Source: Gammaproteobacteria bacterium
GTDB lineage: Bacteria; Pseudomonadota; Gammaproteobacteria; Comchoanobacterales; Comchoanobacteraceae
DNA: 18,246 nucleotides
Direction of reading: 5' to 3'
NCBI GenBank assembly: GCA_030829925.1
Contig: JAURNZ010000018.1
Location: 1-18,246 of the forward strand
A program made the translations under genes and the position numbers. Shown piece by piece: positions 14,476 through 18,246 of this stretch. The notes beneath the pieces were generated by a model. The model had not been told where the DNA came from. It saw nothing but the letters and a program-made list of their open reading frames with translations, and did not search any database. Every line of letters starts with the position of its first letter. The stretch's first letter is position 1.

Positions 14476-15477
14476 TTAGCTATTTTTTGGTCCTTTTGGT
14501 CCTTTTGAGGGGGCACCACCTCTTTGTACTGTTTCTCCGAAGAAGCTTGCTTTTTCTAAAACTGAAGATCGTTTTGAATTATCTGAGCTGGTAGTGTTGC
14601 CAGTATTTTTGGTAGCATTGCTGCTTTTAGAGCTTGTACTTCTGGGGCTTTTACTCCCAATAGAATCATCATCAGGACCTGTTGTTGAACCATCATCACT
14701 TAAGCTACTTACAGATCTGTCAGGGCTTGGTGGTCTTAGTGTTGATCTATCTGCTATTTTTTGCGTCAATTCACTGTCAAAACGAGTCTGCTTATATGTT
14801 CTTTTATTAATTAAATGAGTATCTAGAGTTGCTGCAAGTGTCTCGCGTAGATGTTTAGTTTGTATATTTACACTAGGTTTTATAAATTGCTCTAAATAGC
14901 TAGGTGCAACCACTTGAGTTAGATATTCCCAGGATGAACATTTATCATTTTTTGCTAATGCACTAATCAAGTTTTTATCGTCTTGTTTTAATTCTATTAT
15001 ATGATCTTCAAGCTTATCTAAGTTTTGAAAGACTTGGTTTGCTTCATCATAAAAGGCTTCAAATGATTGTGCGTATTTTATGTCACTGTTTAGTCTTTGC
15101 AGTGGATGTATTTCTTTCTGTATTTTAGGGTTATAGCAAATTTGGTCATACCATACATTAAACATATTCATTGTATCTAAAATAATGTACTTAAAAGCTA
15201 TAGAAGTACCGTCTTCTTGGAGTCTGGGTAATACGTTATTATAAGCACCGTCTTTGAATAATGGATCTTGTTGTGGATTTTCTTCAAATGTCTGATACCT
15301 TTTTAAAAGTACATTATTGAATTGTTTTTCCAAATTTAAAACTTTATCAAGCTCAGCTGAACTGAACCCTTTAATTAATTGATCACGTATATCATACTGA
15401 CTCAAGTTTTTTAAGTTTGTTTCAAATTTATTATAAATCGTATTGTATTTGTTAAATTGTTCGTTTAAATTTTGCAT
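14476..15477 (-). CDS. Orphan 333-residue protein with Ser/Thr-rich tail
   Basis: I do not recognise this protein. Residues 1-235 are mostly helical and polar with Asn/Gln/Lys-rich segments and aromatic residues (FKYIILDTMNMFNVWYDQI), including a probable coiled coil around 140-170. Residues 245-305 are low-complexity Ser/Thr/Asp/Lys (SSLSDDGSTTGPDDDS, SPRSTSSKSSNATKNTGNTT), followed by SVLEKASFFGETVQRGG and a final KGPKGPKNS. It has no signal peptide or membrane helix. A soluble helical body plus a disordered Ser/Thr tail is common among secreted effectors of intracellular bacteria; that role is only an inference here. It has its own extended -10 promoter and shares the terminator at 14426-14455. 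Confidence 0.75.
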   Translation of the reverse strand: MQNLNEQFNKYNTIYNKFETNLKNLSQYDIRDQLIKGFSSAELDKVLNLEKQFNNVLLKRYQTFEENPQQDPLFKDGAYNNVLPRLQEDGTSIAFKYIILDTMNMFNVWYDQICYNPKIQKEIHPLQRLNSDIKYAQSFEAFYDEANQVFQNLDKLEDHIIELKQDDKNLISALAKNDKCSSWEYLTQVVAPSYLEQFIKPSVNIQTKHLRETLAATLDTHLINKRTYKQTRFDSELTQKIADRSTLRPPSPDRSVSSLSDDGSTTGPDDDSIGSKSPRSTSSKSSNATKNTGNTTSSDNSKRSSVLEKASFFGETVQRGGAPSKGPKGPKNS

Positions 15478-15501
15478 ATTTTTTCTTCTTATTTTATTTA
15501 T

Positions 15502-15510
15502 ATTATAGCA
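15502..15510 (-). promoter_or_regulatory. Extended -10 promoter for the orphan gene
   Basis: Reverse strand TGCTATAAT: a perfect -10 hexamer (15502-15507) with the TGn extension. No convincing -35 hexamer lies at 16-18 bp, as is usual for extended -10 promoters. The predicted leader is about 18 nt with a weak AAGAAG site. Confidence 0.55.
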
Positions 15511-15696
15511 TTATTTGTGAGAAATGGCTTATTTAGTATTGAGAGTTAAGCTGTTCATTCTTGTATAAACTTTTTAATGCCATATATAAAATGATTTTTA
15601 TCTTACTTTTATGATAACGCATGAAGCTTAAGGTAACATTAACATTATTTATGGTTTTGGTAATTAACGATTGATAAAATCAATGATAAATTAAAG

Positions 15697-16155
15697 TTAA
15701 TGATGTTGGTTTAAAAGATGGATTATTTTGGGGTGATTGGGTTGAGTGAGCGGTGAAAACCACTGGATAAGATTGCCTTCATGGTCGAAGATGAATTTAT
15801 AAAAATTCCAGCGTGGATAGCCAAAAAATGAGACTTGGGTTTGTAGCCATTGATAAAATGGATGAGGGTTATGTTTAATGCCTAGGCATGCTGTCACAGG
15901 AAATGAAATTTGGTATTTATCTTTAAGTGTACAGATTAATGCTTCTGATGAGCCAGGTTCCTGTTGCCCAAAATCATTTGAAGGTGTTGCAAGTACTTGT
16001 TTGCCAGCACGATGTAGTGCTTCCAAGCCATGTAATTGCTTGTTAAAGCCACATAAAGTAGCTGTGTTGCAGATTAGAAAAGGCTTACCTTTAAAGTTCG
16101 ATAAATCGATGGTTTGATTGTTGAGGGTTTTGAAATGAAAGGTATGCGCTGACAT
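15697..16155 (-). CDS. Glutathione peroxidase family protein
   Basis: Cys-type Gpx/BtuE peroxidase of 152 residues that reduces peroxides with thioredoxin or glutathione. The catalytic Cys35 lies in NTATLCGFNKQLHGLE, Gln in NDFGQQEPG (60-68), Asn60, and Trp116 in RWNFYKF, so the tetrad is present. Variations: the usual NVASKCG reads NTATLCG, and FPCNQF reads TPSNDF, losing the second Cys of that motif; Cys74 and Cys90 could substitute as resolving residues. Start 16155 was chosen over 16170 because the family begins at the beta strand and AGAG precedes it; both are possible. It is the last gene of the metal/envelope cluster, 21 bp after the MerT-like gene. The 219 bp beyond its stop carry only the neighbour's promoter and an AT-rich stretch. 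Confidence 0.88.
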   Translation of the reverse strand: MSAHTFHFKTLNNQTIDLSNFKGKPFLICNTATLCGFNKQLHGLEALHRAGKQVLATPSNDFGQQEPGSSEALICTLKDKYQISFPVTACLGIKHNPHPFYQWLQTQVSFFGYPRWNFYKFIFDHEGNLIQWFSPLTQPNHPKIIHLLNQHH

Positions 16156-16176
16156 ATCTCTATCATACAAATATAT

Positions 16177-16539
16177 TTAGACAAAATAAATCAGCAAGTA
16201 TTTAAATATAAACCCAATGATTAGGATGATTAATGTCACTAACCAAATAACCTTGGCATAGGTTTGTTTAGATTGACATTGTTTAAGGTTGTCTAGTGTG
16301 CATGAATCTGGTTTATAAAAGATCATATAGCCAGAGATGACTAACAAGATAAATGTTAATATGAAAAAATAAATGGCATGTTCAGAAATCCATATTAACC
16401 AGGGTAAATGGCTTAATAAACCAGCCATTACACTGCCTAAGCCAAGACTTACAAGGATGATGGGTAGGGCACAGCAAAAAAGGGTTGTCAGTGAAGCAAC
16501 GAAGCCAGAAAACATTAACCATGGTTTTATTTTTTTCAT
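16177..16539 (-). CDS. MerT-like inner-membrane metal transporter
   Basis: A 120-residue membrane protein with three to four hydrophobic segments (about 8-30, 32-50, 54-74, 95-118). The first helix carries the vicinal Cys pair FCCALP (C22, C23), followed by SLGLGS as in MerT. A cytoplasmic loop has a second pair (C80 and C88, SCTLDNLKQC), matching the MerT layout. In MerT these pairs pass Hg(II) from MerP into the cell. No merA or merR is in the window, so the metal may not be mercury. Its ATG is 5 bp after the stop of the MerP-like gene, with no Shine-Dalgarno, so translation is probably coupled. Confidence 0.72.
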   Translation of the reverse strand: MKKIKPWLMFSGFVASLTTLFCCALPIILVSLGLGSVMAGLLSHLPWLIWISEHAIYFFILTFILLVISGYMIFYKPDSCTLDNLKQCQSKQTYAKVIWLVTLIILIIGFIFKYLLIYFV

Positions 16540-16544
16540 AGGGG

Positions 16545-16814
16545 TTATCGATCTATTTTTGAGACCACATAGCCTTGGTTGGTAACCATTGATGTAATTG
16601 TTTTGTCAGATAAATTTTTACCTGGTTTTAGTTCTAATGTAATGGTTTTTCCTTTTAAATCTATGTCAACTGATTGGACATTAGGATTGTTCTTGAATTG
16701 TGCTTCCATTGTGCTTGCACAGAAGTCACACACCATCCCTTTGACTTGAACTTTAATCGCACCAGCAAAAGCACTGGTCATTAGCAACGTCATCATAATT
16801 AAAACTCTAACCAT
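16545..16814 (-). CDS. Periplasmic MerP-like heavy-metal-associated protein
   Basis: An 89-residue protein with a signal peptide (MVRVLIMMTLLMTSAFA, cut before GAIKV) and a single HMA domain. The metal loop is GMVCDFCAS (C29, C32), then NPNVQSVDIDLKGKTITLEL and a final strand; the ferredoxin-like fold is complete. GMVCDFC instead of GMTCAAC sets it apart from classical MerP. I chose ATG 16814 over an ATG 42 bp upstream because AGAGGA precedes it and it begins the signal peptide. It is paired with the MerT-like gene and lies 51 bp after the barrel gene. Confidence 0.82.
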   Translation of the reverse strand: MVRVLIMMTLLMTSAFAGAIKVQVKGMVCDFCASTMEAQFKNNPNVQSVDIDLKGKTITLELKPGKNLSDKTITSMVTNQGYVVSKIDR

Positions 16815-16865
16815 ATTAATTCCTCTAATATGGCTAAGTATAGTATGAATTTTCAATTTTGGGGG

Positions 16866-17495
16866 TTAAAAGCGTAATACCCAGTTAAAGAGTAGGCGAT
16901 GATCAGAGCTATAACCTATCTCTACAAGTTTTGTGCCTTTAAATAGGCGAACCAAAGGAGTTAAGATAAACGTATCACCTGAATAATTAGGTTGATGAGA
17001 AAGTTCTAACATCAACCATGTGTGTAGATCTCCATAGTCACCAATATAGGGTGCAACACCTAAACGGGCTGATTGTTGAAATTGATCCATGATATGACCA
17101 TTTGATCTATATAATTTTGCATCATAAGATGTAAAAATACGCTGAGTTTCATAGTCACCAGCAAGATTAACCATGGCATATAAATCATGTTGACTAGATT
17201 GTTCTGCATCACCAAAGGCTGTTTTGAAATATAAATTTCCTTGTGCATGAAGATAATGCCAGCGATGGATTAAGTAGTTAAGCTGGATACCATTTAAATC
17301 TATGTCATCATTACGATAATGTTCCCAAACATACCCAATTGAATAAGTGTAATGTGGGGTGTAATGAATGTGGATGTTATGTTTGATCGGACCATTGTTT
17401 TGCATAACAGTAGTGCCGCCTGAATACGAAATTGGCCTACCTATGGCATGCGTCTGTATTAGTAAAAATGTAAATAAGAGTAAGGTTCGTAGCAT
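16866..17495 (-). CDS. Probable outer-membrane beta-barrel protein
   Basis: A 209-residue exported protein of unknown family. Signal peptide MLRTLLLFTFLLIQTHA; the mature part alternates polar and hydrophobic or aromatic residues in short strands (HNIHIHYTPHYTYSIGYVWEHY, LHTWLMLELSH, LLFNWVLRF) and ends in Phe, the usual signature for barrel insertion. About eight strands can be guessed. It is rich in His and Tyr, notably NIHIHYTPHY and IHRWHYLH, which might bind metal given the neighbours. There is no Shine-Dalgarno, and its ATG is only 11 bp from the 3' CCA end of tRNA-Asn, so it is probably co-transcribed with that tRNA. Confidence 0.72.
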   Translation of the reverse strand: MLRTLLLFTFLLIQTHAIGRPISYSGGTTVMQNNGPIKHNIHIHYTPHYTYSIGYVWEHYRNDDIDLNGIQLNYLIHRWHYLHAQGNLYFKTAFGDAEQSSQHDLYAMVNLAGDYETQRIFTSYDAKLYRSNGHIMDQFQQSARLGVAPYIGDYGDLHTWLMLELSHQPNYSGDTFILTPLVRLFKGTKLVEIGYSSDHRLLFNWVLRF

Positions 17496-17506
17496 AGCTT
17501 AAATAA

Positions 17507-17581
<75 letters not shown>

Positions 17582-17590
17582 ATAAAACTT

Positions 17591-17619
17591 ATTTTGAACG
17601 AAGTTGATCTCAAGGTCAA
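17591..17619 (-). promoter_or_regulatory. Promoter for tRNA-Asn
   Basis: Reverse strand TTGACC (17614-17619), 17-bp spacer, CAAAAT (17591-17596). The transcript would start a few bases before the mature tRNA 5' end at 17581. Good -35 and spacing. Confidence 0.6.
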
Positions 17620-17635
17620 GCAAAAATCATTAAAG

Positions 17636-17947
17636 TTAAAATAATAATTCATTGAATTTATTTCTTTGACTTAAGTCTGATTGTTTTTGCTGGTTATCAG
17701 CATTTTTAAGCAAACTTGCTAATTGTGGTTCATCCAAATCATGGGCGTTGCTACCATATATATGCCAGTAACCTGCAAAATCTTGATAAAGGTAGACAGT
17801 ATAATCACTATCCCCAAAATGATAAGTCATTTGAGGACAATCAGTTTGTTTGCCGACACAATTTTGGGTGTGTTTGGCAGATTTGCTTTCTACAGCATAG
17901 CTAAACCCAATGGTTAATAGTGTTATCAATGTTATTTTTTTTATCAT
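17636..17947 (-). CDS. Small exported protein, unknown
   Basis: A 103-residue protein with a signal peptide (MIKKITLITLLTIGFSYA, cut before VESKS). The mature part has two cysteines (C30 and C37, NCVGKQTDCPQ) that could form a disulfide, an aromatic stretch (YTVYLYQDFAGYWHIYG), and a polar helical tail rich in Gln, Asn and Lys. I do not recognise the family. ATG 17947 was taken over an in-frame TTG at 17965 because it starts the signal peptide; the TATAAT box lies inside the longer version. There is no terminator between it and tRNA-Asn downstream. Confidence 0.7.
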   Translation of the reverse strand: MIKKITLITLLTIGFSYAVESKSAKHTQNCVGKQTDCPQMTYHFGDSDYTVYLYQDFAGYWHIYGSNAHDLDEPQLASLLKNADNQQKQSDLSQRNKFNELLF

Positions 17948-17953
17948 ACTCTG

Positions 17954-17981
17954 ATTATAGCTCAAAATACGGTAGTGTGAC
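17954..17981 (-). promoter_or_regulatory. Promoter abutting the small exported-protein gene
   Basis: Reverse strand GTCACA (17976-17981), 16-bp spacer, perfect TATAAT (17954-17959). Only 6 bp separate the -10 from ATG 17947, so normal initiation would give a leaderless message. Confidence 0.4.
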
Positions 17982-18023
17982 GTTTCATTACTTAAATTAA
18001 GCTAAAGATTTAAGGAGATGTAA

Positions 18024-18246
18024 ATGATGTTAAAGTTTATAATGATCTTAATTTATGGCCTATTAATTCAGGTCTATGTTTATGCAGATACACCTATGAA
18101 GGAGATCCGGTCACATCTTGAGCAGATCAATACACTGATGGGGGAAGCTGGTCAAAGTGAGTTCTCACAATGGAGCAGTTGGGTTAGAAATATAGTCAGA
18201 AAAGACAAACAAAATACAAAAAAGTGGCTAAAAGAAAAAATTGACC
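18024..18246 (+). CDS. Exported protein, 3' end outside window
   Basis: An open frame runs from ATG 18024 to the window edge: 74 residues visible. An AAGGAG ribosome-binding site (18012-18017) sits 6 bp before the start. The first 21 residues (MMLKFIMILIYGLLIQVYVYA) are a signal peptide, followed by a helical, charged region (MKEIRSHLEQINTLMGEAG, SWVRNIVRKDKQNTKKW). The family cannot be told from the part seen. It is divergent from the small exported protein upstream; the 76 bp between them hold promoter elements only for the reverse gene that I can support. Confidence 0.72.
   Translation, partial: MMLKFIMILIYGLLIQVYVYADTPMKEIRSHLEQINTLMGEAGQSEFSQWSSWVRNIVRKDKQNTKKWLKEKID

Noticed and set aside
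14594..14818. Leu-rich forward frame opposite the Ser/Thr tail of the orphan gene
   Set aside because: It is the antisense reading of a Ser/Lys/Asp-rich low-complexity region and has no ribosome-binding site.
15670..15684. Hairpin ATTGAT-AAA-ATCAAT near the gpx 3' end as a terminator
   Set aside because: Only six AT-rich pairs and no T-run after it on either strand.

Overview
The window is an AT-rich, gene-dense stretch of a gammaproteobacterial chromosome. The order usg-fimV-truA and the pair zipA/ligA are gammaproteobacterial arrangements. A secreted protein resembling the DotI/IcmL domain of type IVB secretion systems, the low GC content and several shortened housekeeping proteins hint at a host-associated, Legionellales-like lineage. 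That placement is inference; no species can be named from this sequence.

Layout. Positions 1-1456 hold the 3' part of thrS, ending beside a convergent tRNA-Arg(CCU). Positions 1633-4680 are a forward operon: a minimal zipA, an IcmL-like exported protein and ligA, all overlapping. Positions 4673-6509 are a reverse operon of smr, udk and an atypical SDR protein, and its 3' end interlocks with that of ligA. Positions 6639-10646 run forward: the Asd pseudoenzyme usg, a small orphan gene with a duplicated MGPNP tail, a miniature fimV, truA, and a protein resembling the MobH/TraI_2 relaxase domain but with its HD residues replaced. Positions 10643-13983 are two tandem long-chain-type acyl-CoA dehydrogenases on the reverse strand, divergent from a coiled-coil protein gene (14073-14426) that ends in a strong bidirectional terminator. 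Positions 14476-15477 encode an orphan 333-residue protein with a Ser/Thr-rich tail. Positions 15697-17495 (reverse) hold a glutathione peroxidase, a MerT/MerP-like pair and an outer-membrane barrel candidate, directly downstream of tRNA-Asn(GUU). The window closes with two divergent small exported proteins, the last one cut by the window edge.

Functional themes are translation and tRNA (thrS, two tRNAs, truA), DNA ligation, cell division and polarity (zipA, ligA, fimV), nucleotide salvage (udk), acyl-CoA oxidation, and envelope metal or redox handling (merPT-like, gpx). The points most worth following are the relaxase-like pseudo-HD protein fixed in the truA operon, the IcmL-like gene wedged between zipA and ligA, the joint shrinkage of ZipA and FimV, and two orphan proteins that both end in short Gly-Pro repeats.
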